This document shows positions 1 to 14,800 of a DNA stretch of 64,000 bases, piece by piece. How positions within the stretch are numbered: position 1 is the first letter of the stretch; each line of letters begins with the position of its first letter. Origin of the DNA: Lota lota (Eukaryota > Chordata > Actinopteri > Gadiformes > Lotidae); assembly GCA_026745465.1 (NCBI GenBank), contig JACYXH010000772.1, forward strand, positions 4,919,385-4,983,384, given 5' to 3'. The position numbers and the translations under genes are program-made. The notes under the pieces were generated by a model. It was not told the DNA's origin, ran no database searches, and saw nothing but the letters and a program-made list of their open reading frames with translations.

Positions 1-3000
1 GATTGTCTACATAATTGCCTAATTATCTTTAAAATCATCATAAAATAGTCCACAAGGTATCTTGACTTGGCCTCAGCACATTATCAACAGGCCTCCCAAG
101 TTGGATAATTTTGATAGTTTGAAAGACAAAATATTTTTCCTTTGAATTTGCCAAATACAATAGCGGCTAAACCTGCTAAGAGCTGCTCAAACAACAATAA
201 TTTGTTTCACTATGACAGCAGTGTTACAAAAGGCACAAGATAAACATGTTTCTAATTAAAAGTGACTATCACCTCCCTATCGTGTCTCTAACTTTGTATA
301 ATGTTCCTGATGATTCCAAAACCATTGGGACCTTGATGTTGCCTCTTCATTCACCCCATTACCCTGCATTGTCTAATCACTATCATTTGTATGTGCCTAT
401 AGATCCCCAGAAAACCTGTGCCTACCTGTCACAAAGAGACCTTTGATTTAGGAAAATGCCGGTACTTAAAACATCTGTCATCACAAAGATTCATGGCCCC
501 AATATTCAACCGGACAACTCGGCGCAATAATATTTATTTTATAGCCATGTTTCAAAGACTAAACATTCGGTTGCTTTTGGTAACGGAAACTCCTCGGCAT
601 GGGGGTGTTTGTGGCACTAGGCACTCAGGTCCGTTGTGTTGGCATTCTTTCCTCCAATGTCATTTTATGATATTGTAAAAAACCTGAAGGAACGAAAACC
701 CTGTTTGGTCCAAAGTTTCCCTAACAGCTCAACATGGTGGCATGGGATTATGGTCGGGTTGGCTGCTTGATGATTGATTAGTGCCCTAATTGGTTCCCAA
801 GGTGGATGTGGCAGTTCCTCTTTATTGTTTAAAAAACGGAAGAGTGTGTCTTTTTCTAGGGGAGGGAACTGATTTTTGCCCACGATGTGTGTCCAGTGTG
901 AGAACTTGCCAGCCTATCTAGGAATTCAATCAAGTTTGTCAAGTATTTTCCCTCCTGCGGTGTTCAAGAAAAAGAGTTGCTAATTCATACTCGAACAGTA
1001 AGGGTCCCTCACTAAGTAAACTTAAGAGGGACATAAGGAAATTGTAACAATGTCCAGGAAGTGTGTTAGTGGGCCTATCAGGAACAACAGATTGAAATGT
1101 CACTTGCTTTAATGGAGCTTTCAGAAATTGGTCATAATCCAAAAGGTATTTCACATAGGTTTGTGTTTAGTACATTACATCTTTAGCAGAAAAGGACATG
1201 ATTTTATTTTATATTTTCCATTGAAAGGTTGCAGAACTTGGTTTGCTCTCAAGGGCTTGGGGAATGTGTTGGATTCTTGTTTTAGGTCTTATTTCAAGTA
1301 CAGTTCACATGCTTTGCTTTAAAGCATGCTGTGTACCATATTCACATAATTTTAGCAGCCCGCTTGGCGGTTGTGGTATTCCAAGCATGTCTGCTCTGGC
1401 TGAAACGATGTTCACCAGCAGATAATTTGCCCAAAATTGTTGAAGGCCTGTGCTCTCTCTCTCGTCTGCTCTTCAGTAGTCCTTGGCCTGACCCACTTTT
1501 CTCTAAAGACCTGGGAAATTTTCTGATAAGACTAATAAAAAAGACTGGTTCTCCATTTGTCAGAATTATAAATCATGCAAGTGCTTCAGTTTGTCAGCAC
1601 AGCACTTTACTAAAGATGTGACTTGGATAAAGCAGACACGTTTCTGGGGCCTGATGAATAAAGGGTGCTGCGCAGAGAAATGCCGTCATTAGGGTTTCCA
1701 TGTAGAAAACAAGATGTATAAAAAAAAACATGCAAGCTGAGAATATGCATATATCTACGCATCCTAGACACCACGTGTACACAAAAGGCAGAGAGAGATA
1801 GTGAATGAAAAGTACATCTTACTTTATATATGTATGTAGTCTCAAAATGTATATATGTCTGTTCTGGTATAAACAGAAAACCCAATACTGTTGTGCTATG
1901 CACTGTTTGACCGACTCATTTATGTTTTACTTTTTTACTAAAATGTATAAAGTTGTTAAACGGGGGAAATTCTCTTTGAAGTCTGCTACTTCCAGCTAGA
2001 GACAGTCTTCCAGAGTGGTAGCTTTCTATTGGCTGCACACCTTAGCTCGAGTGAGTGTGACGTGGGTTTTGACGTTTTCAACAAGACATAAAGTCTTTGA
2101 TATGATGTCAAAACATTTAATTCTACACATTCTGTTGATAATTGTAGTTAATTTTTGAATTTTTTACACTTATACATGTTGCACCTTTAATAGTAATAGT
2201 AGTCTCTGTAGCCCTATTGTCTTGTATCTGCACCAGCTGTACACTCATGGTAAATATGTTTCCATTGTGAACTCAATTTCAGATGTCGTGAATTTGAATA
2301 TTTTGACAAACTGTACATGCAACATCATAACTATTCTGAAGAGGGTGTGAAAAAGCATTCTATTTAGTTTGCAACACAATGTTTAGTAATATTGTTGACA
2401 AGCTAATTTATCTAGAACACAGACAGGCAATAAACAAATGAATGATCGAAATTATAACAAAGTCCATCATTCCAAATGTCCTTTTTCTTCACAGCTAACC
2501 AGAAATCCGCGTGAGACGCTTGTTGGCCTATGATCTAAAGCCAACTACAAAATGCATTAGTGACCACGGAGGGCCGAGAGAGTAAATACATTGAGACTGG
2601 GTTATAGAGCTGGAGTCTACACAATACTTCCTACAGAGTGGAGTGTAGAAAAGAACGTGCCAAATATGAGTCACCGGGCTGCCTGGTCTGGCTCTCACCA
2701 GAACTCATCAGTTTTCCCCCCGGTGCCTTGGCCTGGACTGGATGTAAGTTGGAACCTGCAGTGCATACAGAGTAATGTCACCACAGAGAGCCCACATCTG
2801 GAGTGTGGTCTGGATGTCTGTTATTCACCTTGGAGGTGGGCCAGTCTGCTATGCCTTGTTTGGTGGTGACACCAGAATTCATTAAAAGCCATTAAAAAAA
2901 AGGAACGCTCTACGCTGAATCAGAGCATCCATATTTTTCCCAACTTTGGTCAGTTTTCTCCTCCTGGGGACAGAATGAGATCAATCTCTCTTTGGGGTGT

Positions 3001-6000
3001 CAAATCCAACATAGCCGGAGTTTTCTGTGTTTTTGTTGTATTGATTTAACCAATGAATTGATGGGTTTTAAATATGTGTGGGCACTGTCACCCATTTACC
3101 AAACAAGGAATACAGTGTGAGATGATGATGATAGTGGATTGATGTAAAAAGCTACACTCTCAGAGACCCCATGAAATAACCAGGGCCAACTTCACTCTGT
3201 GATCATCGGAGGATAACTGTCTCAGCTCTAAGCCAGGACAGCAGTCCCCGGCAACATGTAAACACTTATCAAGTGAACAAAGGATCATTGTACCACACTG
3301 TGGCCTGTGTGTTTTACAGCAATGTCCCAATACTGCAGCAAGAAATTCACAGAGGGAGAAAACGTAACTGTATTCACTTAAAACTGTGCGTAATACACTA
3401 GATAACTCAAATAAAGAGACATGTTTCTTATAAGCTCACCAATGCAGAGTGTGTTACATTTGTCATGAAAGCCATATGAGAGTGAGGCATTGTGTCAGGG
3501 ATTGCATTCTATACAAGATCTGTGTCTCACCAAACCAGAAATAACTCACAGCTACACAGGAAACTAAATGTAATTCAGCTTGATGGCAATCATAATGGAC
3601 ATATTGCAAAACAAGATGCCACTTTCTATATATTAAGTCCTATCTTTATCTAAAATTGTTTAAAAAATATGTATTATTTCAAGGTGACTAGGTGACTGAA
3701 ACTTTCTTTCTAACAGGACTCCACACATTTTTCATAATGTTGTGTATACTGTAATTTTTTTTTTTATATAGGCTTCCCATCCAGCTTGAGCCTGAGGGTA
3801 TTGCAATATAATGACAGATATGTCTATAACCACTATAGTTAAAAATGAAAGCACAAATCATCCAAATGTCAAAGTAAATTAATACTTTGTCAAGATTATA
3901 ATCATCATAATCATCAATCATCATGCGTTGACCTGTTCTTTTTGTGTAACCGCACGATCATCACTGAGTGATGAACAATGTCTGGTGGTTAATCTGAAAC
4001 CTGTATGATGTAGAGGGAAATGTTGCGGACAATTGATCACAACCAGTGTTGATCAAAATTTGGACCACAAAGGTACAGAGCAAACCTACACAACCTTGTT
4101 GATAGCCCTTGACACAATTGCATATGCACAGAACCTAGGAATGACTGATTCATATTTTTGAATAGGCCAAAAGGAATTCCAGAGATAAATGGCAATGGAT
4201 TTATTTCAACAGAGAAAGTAGAACAGCTGTTGGTTCTGGAGGAGTAATTTATATAGAAAGCTTTACCACAATTCTGGCTTTATTTTATAAAAGTAAACCA
4301 AACCTGACTACCTTGGTCAATGCCCCATATACCACATGTTTGCCTTATAGCAGACTTTTATAATAGGCCTATATTCAACATAAATACAACATAAAATAAT
4401 TCAGAATATGTTTGGATAGTATTGGCATGCCAACCTTCCATTATAACAATAATTGATATGAAACCACTCTGCTGATGACAGCAATGTGCGATTTATACCC
4501 ATGACTAACTTACTTTTAAATGTTCATTATGAAAAACTGGCTAGTTCATTCAATCCCATTCAATCTTGTTTACAGTTTAAGTGAAATTAATATGCAATTG
4601 TTATGCACTTCTAAAATGTGAACGGATTTATAATTTTTCTTAAATGGGGTTTGAAGTCTCGTCATGCCATCATTTCTCACACTATACTTGATAGAGATCA
4701 CAATTCCAAAATTAAAATTGTGACACTGTCAGGTCTTTGTGAACTTTATTTGTTCTCTCCAACTGTTTGTACATCAGCCTTTTGGCAAAAACACCCTGTG
4801 ACTTAGCCCAAAGGAAGAGCCCCAGACATGAACCAAAGCAGATATTTAGACTGAAAAAAATCTTCATTCTTCATTCCAGAATCATCCTCTACCTCTGAAG
4901 CAGGGCTAGGATAATTAGGGCCATCAGTCCAAAACCAAACATGGAAGGAACGGTGTATATGCTGTGCAAAACACAACATTAGCTCAGTGTCCTCCAAATG
5001 TTTGCATGATAACTAATGATTATCCGTAATCACCAGAGGAGGGAGATGTTCCAGTCTTCTCTCTCTCTGCTATTGAATCAAGTGAATGTTTTTAGCTCAT
5101 GCAGTAAGGCTCACCTGGGATGCAGACAACAGCTATGTCTTGCGTATTGTTTTGGACGTGAAAATGTGCCGCTTAACTGCTGACAGTTAGCATTGGTTCT
5201 AAACAGACCAGACCGACCAAAAAAAGAACACAGTAAAAGAAAACATATCAATGATCTTATTGACTGGGGTTCCTTTGGGCCCCATTGAATAATTTATTGT
5301 CCTCGTTTGACACCAAAGGCTAACTAAATATCTTCCACTAGAGTTTAATAGCTTGCGTATGGGGACATAACATTTGATGTATGGTATTATGTAGCATTCC
5401 GGCGAACCATTCATGAGACTTATACCTGTTTTGGCATTTGTTTTGTGTTGCAGCATGTCTGGAGTTTTGCACGCCAACTTCATTCCCCAGAAAAAGTTCT
5501 TCATGACTTCATTTAAACCTCTTTCGGACTATAGCTCTGTCTCCCAATTAAAAGCAGCATAACTCTGGACTTCATCCCGTGAAAGGAAGTCAGCGTGAGG
5601 GAATGGGATATGAATGGTGGAGGTCAGAAAGATGAAGAATTCTGTGTATCTTGGACTGTGGTGAGGGCTATTTGCATGCTTGTAACCAGCCACGTCTGTC
5701 AGTTTTAGGTCTGAAAAAGTAATGACTTTGGTCACAACTTCTGCCAGGTGAAACGAATTCCAGCCCAAGACTTTTTTTTTATTCCAAACATTTGCCCCTT
5801 GACAACATAGAAAAGTGGCCCACGACAGCCATGTGAACAAGGTGTTTTATAAGAAGAAGCTGCACACCTCCGGCTCTTTTAGAGACAATATCTGGGAGAT
5901 CGATTACAGTTACAGTTAGATTACAGTGAACAGATCAATCAGTGGACATTTGCTTTTACTCCAATTTAAGTTGTTTCTTTGCTTTGATAAATAGAGGGAG

Positions 6001-6947
6001 GTTGTACTCTGAAACGGTAGGCATTGAATTGAGGTGTTTCTGAGGTGTTCAAGGTAATGAAATAATTCGCTTTTATTACCTTGCGAGAGTGAAACATCTA
6101 CCTAATGCAGGCTCCTGGGTATCATTAGAAAAAAGTATCACCTCATATAGTTTTCTTGTGTGCTTATGCCTCTACAGTATGTTGAATCCCCACTTTGGAA
6201 AGTTTCATAAAAGTGGAATTCTGGCTATGAACAGAATGTTGACAGGGATCCAACAGCACGCACAGGTACCTATGCTGCAGTCTCTCTGCTCTCGTAAGAG
6301 GCTACAGAATAAGCCAGATGTCTGAAAAACACAGCATGGATAGTTAGTACCAAAGATCCACATGCTTGCTGCATCTTTCAACACATGCGATGCTGAGGTC
6401 ACTCTGGGGTGAGGAACAGACAGGCAGGTGACTGTCGGTTGTTGTTTCTGATCTCCCTTCCATGACCGAGGCCATATGGTCATACCGTGCCTGCCTGCTA
6501 GCGACGTTTTGACCGTTGAACCGGCCCTGGCCCTGAATACTAAAGCAGACTCTCTTTTTTTCCTGCCGTTTTATCATGATGTCATCACCCTGTAATGCTG
6601 ATGCTTGTCTCACTGCTGTACTATAGAAAGGGGGTTTCACAACAACCTCTCTCCAGGCTCGTTGCACCTTCAGACTTTAATGCCGCCCCCTGGGGACTGA
6701 GCTGTGACCGGTTGTTGCTGTGTTTCATTTTCTAAGGAATGAGCCATAAAAAAGATTATTGCTCTATGCTTCAGAGTCAACCGGGTTGGAAAAGGAGAGC
6801 CATGGAAAACAGGTAATTATCGGAAAAATGGCTTTGCTTTTTTTCTGGCCCTGTGTTAACGCTAAAAGATAAGCCCTTATTGTGTCCATGCAAATGCTTG
6901 CCAGACAGTCCAATTCCTTCTGGATGAGAGGGGAACTGCGTGTGTGT

Positions 6948-6952
<5 letters not shown>
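1..6952. other. Upstream intergenic DNA, no gene recognised
   Basis: I see no exon chain, conserved protein family or RNA gene here. The open frames on both strands are short (mostly under 110 codons), lack recognisable domains and have no consistent codon pattern. Base composition is AT-rich with ordinary single-copy texture. The stretch probably holds distal regulatory DNA of the elastin gene, but no specific site can be supported by eye. Confidence 0.6.

Positions 6953-7030
<78 letters not shown>
6953..7030. repeat. (AG)39 microsatellite upstream of eln
   Basis: An uninterrupted AG dinucleotide run lies about 400 bp before the elastin start codon. It is followed closely by a C16 run and a TGTC tetranucleotide run, so the proximal upstream region is a purine/pyrimidine-asymmetric block. 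Long frames predicted across it (RERERE or SLSLSL) are repeat translations, not genes. Confidence 0.97.
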
Positions 7031-7034
<4 letters not shown>

Positions 7035-7068
7035 GGGTGGTGGGGTAGGCTGTCTCTCTCCTTTTCTA

Positions 7069-7084
7069 CCCCCCCCCCCCCCCC
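7069..7084. repeat. C16 homopolymer
   Basis: Sixteen consecutive C residues lie between the (AG)n and (TGTC)n tracts upstream of eln. Confidence 0.95.
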
Positions 7085-7118
7085 TTCCCCTCCCTGTCTC
7101 TCGCTATCTGTCGGTCTG

Positions 7119-7120
<2 letters not shown>

Positions 7121-7152
<32 letters not shown>
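7121..7152. repeat. (TGTC)8 microsatellite
   Basis: Eight perfect TGTC units lie about 280 bp upstream of the elastin ATG. Confidence 0.95.
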
Positions 7153-7157
<5 letters not shown>

Positions 7158-7433
7158 CGTCCTGTCTCTTGCTCCATGCTGGCAGCAGCATCTGCACTGT
7201 TGGCAGGAGTGACCAGAATAAAAACAGCAACACCAGACATCGGGGAGGGAAAAAGGCAAAGCGATCCATTGAACGTTAGACTTTGCCCTATCCTAATTAC
7301 GTCGTGTCCTGTATCTTTTTTTTCTCTTTTCCTTTTTTCCCCCACTCTGCAAGACTTTGGGGTATCGTGGTAGTAAGATAGAGGAGCATAAAACGTGCAT
7401 ATCGAGGAGAGAGGTGCCGTATTGTGGAGCGAG
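7153..7433 (+). promoter_or_regulatory. eln: Probable eln proximal promoter and 5' UTR
   Basis: This segment separates the repeat block from the elastin start codon. No clear TATA box is visible at a convincing distance, in keeping with the TATA-less promoter known for mammalian ELN. The transcription start cannot be fixed by eye. Assignment rests only on position immediately 5' of the signal-peptide exon. Confidence 0.45.
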
Positions 7434-7509
7434 ATGGCTAACAGAGAGGTTCTGCTGTTCTTCTGTGGACTCTTCCTCGTTGCTGTGATTCAACCATCAC
7501 TTCAAGGAG
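7434..7509 (+). CDS. eln: eln exon 1: signal peptide
   Basis: It encodes [20 protein letters not shown] then PSLQG: a short polar start, a hydrophobic core of about 14 residues and a likely cleavage site near the exon end. This directs secretion. The ATG has G at -3 and G at +4, a good context. The exon ends in phase 1 before gtaagt, as in other elastin genes, where exon 1 also encodes only the signal sequence. Confidence 0.95.
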
Positions 7510-8589
7510 GTAAGTGTGAATCTCTCTTCTCACTGATGAACTGAGGCATGACCCCTGCTTGTCATCAGTCACAGTCTTTCAACAGGTGCTTTTCTCGCAC
7601 CAAGTCTCCCTTCAGCCTTTTCAGCCCATTTGAGGTGTTCATGAACTATATTAAATTGTAATGTCTGCTGAATATTCTGCATACTTTGAGATGATTTAAT
7701 TGCATGCCATTGATATGTTTATTTGTATCTTAATGGTCTTCAAATATTAAGCCTTCATTAAGATATTAGAAACATAAAACATAACATTATTTATATAAAT
7801 TGTAGTTTATTGTAATAATATTTATTTACAAATATCTGTCTAGTGAACAAATAATCTAGAGGAGGACTGGCATTTAAATTACATTTCCATGGTTTATTGT
7901 AGCAGTGCATGTGTGTATGCAAGTCAATTAAAGACAGAGTATCCTCTCTAAACCTCGGTCAAAGAGTCAAAGAATACCAGTGTTACCAATTTACCAAGTT
8001 ATTTAAAGATCCAAATATTCTCACTCAAGGCAAGATATCATCCTGTTTATTCACACTGCAAATGCAACTAATCACCTTCTTTTACTATAATTAGAAACAC
8101 AAATGTGCTTTGATGCATCTTTACTTGCAGCCTTGGTATTTGTTTGTTCAGGATTTATGTTCTCTACTCCAAGTTCTTTATTTGTCACATACCCATAAAG
8201 ATAGTTTGTGTTTTGATGTGACCAATCCCGACTCTATAATGACCATTGTCAAATAATGATCTCATAACATGTCATCTTAAAGACATATTAGTGTGCTTTA
8301 CTGATACAACCAGGTTGTCCATGCATCTTGTGTAGTAGGCTATATTGTAGTCATTCTATACTTTCATGTTGTTTCCTTTCCTCAATGCGTGTATTGCCTC
8401 CAATACAAATATTTATATTAGTGAGAGTACATCCAGAGTTGGTAATAAACACCAATCACTGTTAATGGCAGAACACACCACACACCCTGCTCCCTCTTTC
8501 TTCTGCAGCTGTACAGACCAACGTTGCTCCCAGATAACCCCTAACGAGACTCCTTCAACTAGGCAGCCACATCGATCCTTGTGTGTGTG

Positions 8590-8651
<62 letters not shown>

Positions 8652-8792
8652 CAAATGTCAAATTCAATTTCTACGAGTGGGTTTTACATTGTTTGCAGGA
8701 TAATTTAGCACAGATTATTTTAAGCATCAATAGTTTTGGAATTTTGCTAATTTAATATCAAGCAAAGTGCATGGATACAGCTGGTCTGTTTC

Positions 8793-8855
<63 letters not shown>

Positions 8856-11800
8856 ACCATGGTTTATTCCCTTCCCTGCCCTCTGCTCCCTCACTCCTCT
8901 TCATCCTGTGTATCTTTCACTCTCTCTCTCTCACGTCTGACAATTATTTTAGCTGTGTTTATTTGCACAAAATATATACATCCTAGTCCAATACTTCTTA
9001 TTGTTTCCAAGCATTCCATCAAACCTTTCCAATGGGGATGATAACGTTAAATGTCCTATCTAGAAAAAGTATTTACAATCTACTGTATATTTCCTGATTT
9101 CATGATACTCTTGTTTGGTTTGTACTGATTAAAAGTGTCAACATTAGAATGGTTAATGGGACCACCATGTAAGGACACTAAGGCAAATATAGTGGTGAAT
9201 AGTACTCAATAAACACCGATAAATACTCCCGCCTTATGAGATACTGCAGTACCATACAAGCTTTTCTGTTGCGGTTATAGTACACTATACCTTTTCCTCT
9301 ACCCATACATGAATGTTGAGATGAATCCGTAGACAAACTTCTGAAAATATTCAGGTGCACTATGAGAAAAATCTGTTTTATATATAAATTAATAATATAT
9401 ATGATAATAATAATTTAATATATATTTACAAACATATATTAACCGAACAAATATTGGAGCATAACCTCAAGATCTTGAGTGAACAGTAAGCCAGCCATAG
9501 CCATTGTCTGAGATGCTGAAAACCAGCTCAATTTGTGCACACTTTGCTAAGAGATTTACTGCTTGACCTCTGGTACAAGGGTCACTTATGAACATGCAAT
9601 GCTATCCACATTAACAAGCAAAAACCCCTCTTTCAGTTGAATCTCTTTTATTGTCCATGCCAATCACTCAATATATATTTACCAAGGACGATGAGACCGC
9701 TAGCGGGTGTTTTTTGGTTCATATCATTGAGTTATGATCCAAGAGGAAAGGAAACATCTGCAAAGTAATTTATTGATAAATTTGAGTCTAGTCATGTTAC
9801 TGCGTAAACATAAGTAGTGCGTTAGCTGCTATCTCTGTCTTCAGCAGAGTTACATTCCACTTGCACTCTGCATGCACACAGCATCTGCACGATGGATCGA
9901 AAGAGTTGTATATGATTCTGATCAAGATGAATAGACAGTGAGGGTGTGTATCTATAGCTCTGATGACCTCTTCTTCTGAATTACTTTGTACTCCCTTAAC
10001 AGGAAAAGTATGTGACTGTATGATGTATATGCGTTTTATGACAGCAATGTGCAATGTACAGATGCTATTTCAAATGGATAGCAGCTTCTATCCGCCCTTC
10101 AGCCCCTATTGGACCTAGCACTGCAAGAAATATCCAAACGTTCTCTTTAAAACACTTTTGTATCTTTTTCTTTTTTCTTTACAAAATCTTCCAGACATCC
10201 TCCAAAGCCAGAGTGCATTCATTTGTACAATAACTTTTATGAGTGACAGTTAGAAAGTCCTGTTGTGAATGTGGAAGCCAGTTTCTCATCCAGTGTTGGA
10301 CCGTGCTTTGCGCCGGGACTTCAGAAGGAATTTAACACATTAATCCTCCCCAGTGGTGATTCGCCCCTGGCTGCAGTTGAAGGTAAATGAAATCACTGCA
10401 GATCAGATGGCATACCCTGGCAGCCAGGCAAGGAAGTCTAGCGATGAACTGGAGCACCGCTCTATGCTCAATTTGATAATCAGTTGGTGATCTAGCAACA
10501 CGCTAGCTGCTGGTCCCTCGGAGCTTAATTGGTGGTGTGTGTTGGATTCACAGCCGACTGCATTTAAAGAGACCTTTTCCTAAGGTGGCTAGCCAACTTA
10601 GCCAGCTAAACTGAGTCAAACGCACACGACATCTCCTGGCTGAGTGGAATTACAGAGCTACTTAGTACACCATTGGGGAATTAATAGAGCTGTCTGAGGA
10701 AAACCCAGACACTCTGTAATTGAGTGTGGAGGCTTTGAACGTTACATCCAAAGATGCTCTTTTAGTTAATTATGGTGCATTAGTTGAAAGTAGTTCACTT
10801 AATGAAGGTTATTCAAGGTATAAGATTGATGTGTGAATGTGTGCGGAAAAGAAAATGACTTTTAGCTTCAAAGTGCTTTCTTAGAATCTAACAGATAAAC
10901 AGGGTTAGGTGTTTGTTCTGGCATCATATACATCAAAATCAAGAAGGCCACTTAAGGATATAAAGACAGTGAAAACGTCTAAATAAACGAACATTTATTT
11001 ATTCAGTTTTCTTTAATGTGTTTGTGGAAACTGGATAGAGTTGGGGAAAAGATGATCTTGAATTGAAACAGGCCTCAAGCTGTAACTTTGTGATGGTACA
11101 CTACACACATTTGTAGGCCTACGCCTACTATCTATACAGCACAGCCTGTAATATAATTTAAACATGCTATGATGAGTGAGTTATGACAAAATGCTTTCAT
11201 TAAAAAACATTATGTATGTTGTCCTCAATAATCCTAAATGTAAATATAGGATGGTCAAAACTTTGGTTGTTGGCGTGTTTTTTCATTATGCTCTGGTTGA
11301 AGCTATAGGCCTTATGTCATAGCATAGTTTTTGAGTGTCGAACAAAGAAACACATTAACTCTGGTGATTCATGTCATTCTCTTGACACATACATCACTAG
11401 AGCGACGAGGGCCAGCTTTATGAAGAAGCTCAGGTCATAAATGCATTCAGCTTGTTGCTTTCCTTGACTCCAAGCCGTATAGTATCTGTGTTCTATCCAC
11501 TCCAACAAAACCAACTGTAAAATTGTTGTCAAAAACTATTTAAAATCGTTTCATTTGCGAACGTAATCCTTAAACTTTTTTTGTTGATTTGATTAAAGTC
11601 ATAAAGCATTGTTAGGAGCCAAATGGTATCCAGCTTTTTGGGACAGATTAATTACACTCAAAATGTCAGTCTCAGGTGGTCTGGTTTTATATGAGGAACA
11701 TATGAAGAGAGGTCATGCCATTACTCTTCTATAAATAAGCAATGGGGAAACACACAAAAGCAAATTGTTGTGGCTCTTTCTCAGTATTGGGGAAACCACA

Positions 11801-14800
11801 TGACTTATTGGGAATTAAATAAAAGCAACATTTTACTTAAAAATTTCAAAGAACAGTTTTAACAATAAGCACATTAAGAGATGTTGCTCTTGCAGATCAC
11901 GGTTTTTGTGTTTTTGGCATTTATTTTGTGATACTACAGCCCATTCTGATTGATTTTGTTTGCTTGTGATAAACCATTAGAACACAACCCTTCGGTATAG
12001 TGTGTGTAAACATGCCAACGAACCGTTGCTTTGCTTGCATGGCTGATTTGTTCCAGCTGTCTTTCACTCCACACTTCTGTCTGAAATTAATCTTTATCTT
12101 AAACAAAAAGAAAACATAAAAATCTGATAACACACAATAAATTATGAGGGCCAATGGTCTGATTTATGATTTATGTGCCCTGTGAATTAATACCGGAGGC
12201 AGTAACTTGAAACACAGTTTCTAAATAATCCAGATTTCTTATCTTCTTTTTAGGTTTTCCTACAGTCTGATCAAATAGGCCCATGTGTCTAGATGTAAAA
12301 TGTAGATGCATTTTGCTAGCGTGTAATGGTTTCTCCTTGCCATCTTGGCTTATCATATAGTGTAACATTACAAGTTTGTCATGCTCAGTGTGAACTACTA
12401 TGCATTGGGAGGAATTCACAGCTGTTTTCACATCCTTTTCTGTGTGTTGCTGTTTCAAAGGCATGTCTTCCCTAAGCCTATAGAGCTCAGCTGTCAACCC
12501 CAAAAAGAAAGGTCGCAGAAAAGTATTGCGTCTCTTTAAAATAATGCCGCCTGTGTGTCCAGCTTTGTTTTGCCTGCGGACAGATGCTTTGCTCCAAAGA
12601 CTGGGGCTCCAGCAGCCCAGCCTTGGCCCGGTTCTGGGGGAAGGCTGGGGGAAGGACAAGGGTGGGGTGGGGGTAGAGAATCAAACCAGCAGATTATTTC
12701 CAAATTGACTTCCTTAGACATTACTTACTTTGTCCTGGAAAGCAAAGAGAGGGGAAGGGATGGCAGATAGTGTAGCAGCTGTGACATATCTCACCACAGT
12801 CTGCCTTACTACCGTCTTACATGGGCTGTGGAGATAAAGACTGTTTGGTTGCAAGAGAACGGAGCTTCTTGTTCCCTTTAATGCAATAATGCTACATTTG
12901 CTGCACACTTGTTTTTGGTTATGGATCCATTTCCACCGTCCAGTTGATGGTTAACCAGAATCTTTCAATTACATAGGTGCGGTTGAGAGCTGTAATTTTG
13001 AAGTCAAGTGATACATAAACCGTATAGGTTTTTAGGACCAGCCATCAGATCTGGGAACCATGAAGATGGTTGTGTCATTGGAGGTCGTTCTTGGAGGTTG
13101 GGAAGAGACTGTGTGTGTGGTCTGTAAGAGTAATCACAGCATCATCGAGCCTCTCCTGTACATTTTCTGTGCAAAGTGTTCCATCGACTTTTGGCAGGTC
13201 ATGAATAATTTGGTGAAATAAATCAACACCCCAGTGTGCAGCGTCGTGGAATTGCCACATTAGTCACATGTTTGAAACTACACCCATTTAAGTAACTTCA
13301 TCACCTCAGTCATGAGTTTGGTAGGATTGACCACAAAGCAAGGGTCTGGTGAGTGGTTTGTTGTCTCATAGCCAGTCAAAGGCCATATTTGTGGGCGAAG
13401 AAAGATTTCCATGAAACAACGTAAGACCACACACACCAATTTAATGAATGCTTTATTTTGTACTTCATGGATCATAAATATGTTAGTGGACTAGCTCCAG
13501 TCTCTGCTGTTTATGTTGCTCTCTGGTTAAACTGTGTAATCAAGAAATAATGACAGGTGAACAGGCAAACGTTATGACAAATCGTCAATCTTTGGGACAA
13601 ACTGGATGTGACTAACATTGGGAAAACATTATTTCATCCTGTTTGTCATTGGTCACTGGACATAAAAATTAAATAGGGGATACGTCCATTGCTAAGTATT
13701 TATCTATTGGCATACAATTTCATTTGAAAACAATTTTCCTTCATTCCTGTTTATTTATTCAACCTCTGTTCTATTCGTTTTCTTTATTCTGGCCAAACTA
13801 CAAAACTGATTTATGAACTTACTAAAATCAGGACATAATCAATCCCAAAAAGAGCATAGAAATGCTGAAACATGGTATGCCCATTACTGATGGGGACGAC
13901 TATGAGGAGACCAGGGCAGGCCATTTCAAAGTGAACCGAGTGCCCTGTGTTGCCCTGTTGAAGTGCAGTATGCAATGAGTTTGGATTGCTATCAGTGGGA
14001 AACAACAGAAGACTATAGCTCCCCCTTTCTCCATTGCTTTCAATGCCCAGACAGGAAATCCTCCTTTTGATTGCTAAGGAGCACAATGAGCACAGTAAAT
14101 AACAATCACTGCACCTTGGTAGAGCTCTACCAACACCTGAGAGTCCTGCCAATGAGGATAAACACACGAGACGAACACGTAAGACTCGGAAATACAAAAT
14201 GTTGTTTGCTCGGCAATGGAATTAATGGACATTGATCGCTCATCTACCCAACATTTTGATTACAATTGTTCTTTCTTTGGCAATTCTGAGCCTTGCTGGA
14301 GTTCTCTACAGTCAGAACTCAAGGTCATACTGAAGGAACCCAGCATCGGTCCAGCTCCTTCACTGTTCTGAATAACTGGTTAGAACCCCCCACGCCCCCT
14401 CCTCATCTGTCAATGGGTTCTTACATGAGGTCATTTGTTTTCAACAAGATGGCTGCCATGCTTCTTCAAATAAACCTCATCATCATTCAACCTCCCTCTC
14501 TTAACACTCCCGGTCCAGAATAGTGTGTTATAAAGCCATGCATAATAAAACAAGCCATGTTACAGAATCTATTAAACCGCTAAGAATTTTATTAAAAGTT
14601 TTTGGCCAACAACTGTAGGTTTCAATCGAAAAATTAAATCCCCTTATTTGAATCAGAATTGCTGTGCAAGTTATTGCAACTGCACCACCCATGCTTACCT
14701 CAATCAGAACAATCTCTAAAAACAAAACTTAAATGTAACCTAAGTTACTGTTTCATAGTTATATTAACTTTCCACCCAAACAACACATCAGCAAAGCTTG

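Noticed and set aside
6764..7373. Long open frames on both strands over the AG/TGTC tracts (up to 193 codons)
   Set aside because: They are translations of simple repeats (RERERE, SLSLSL, DRQTDRQT) without domains or splice context.
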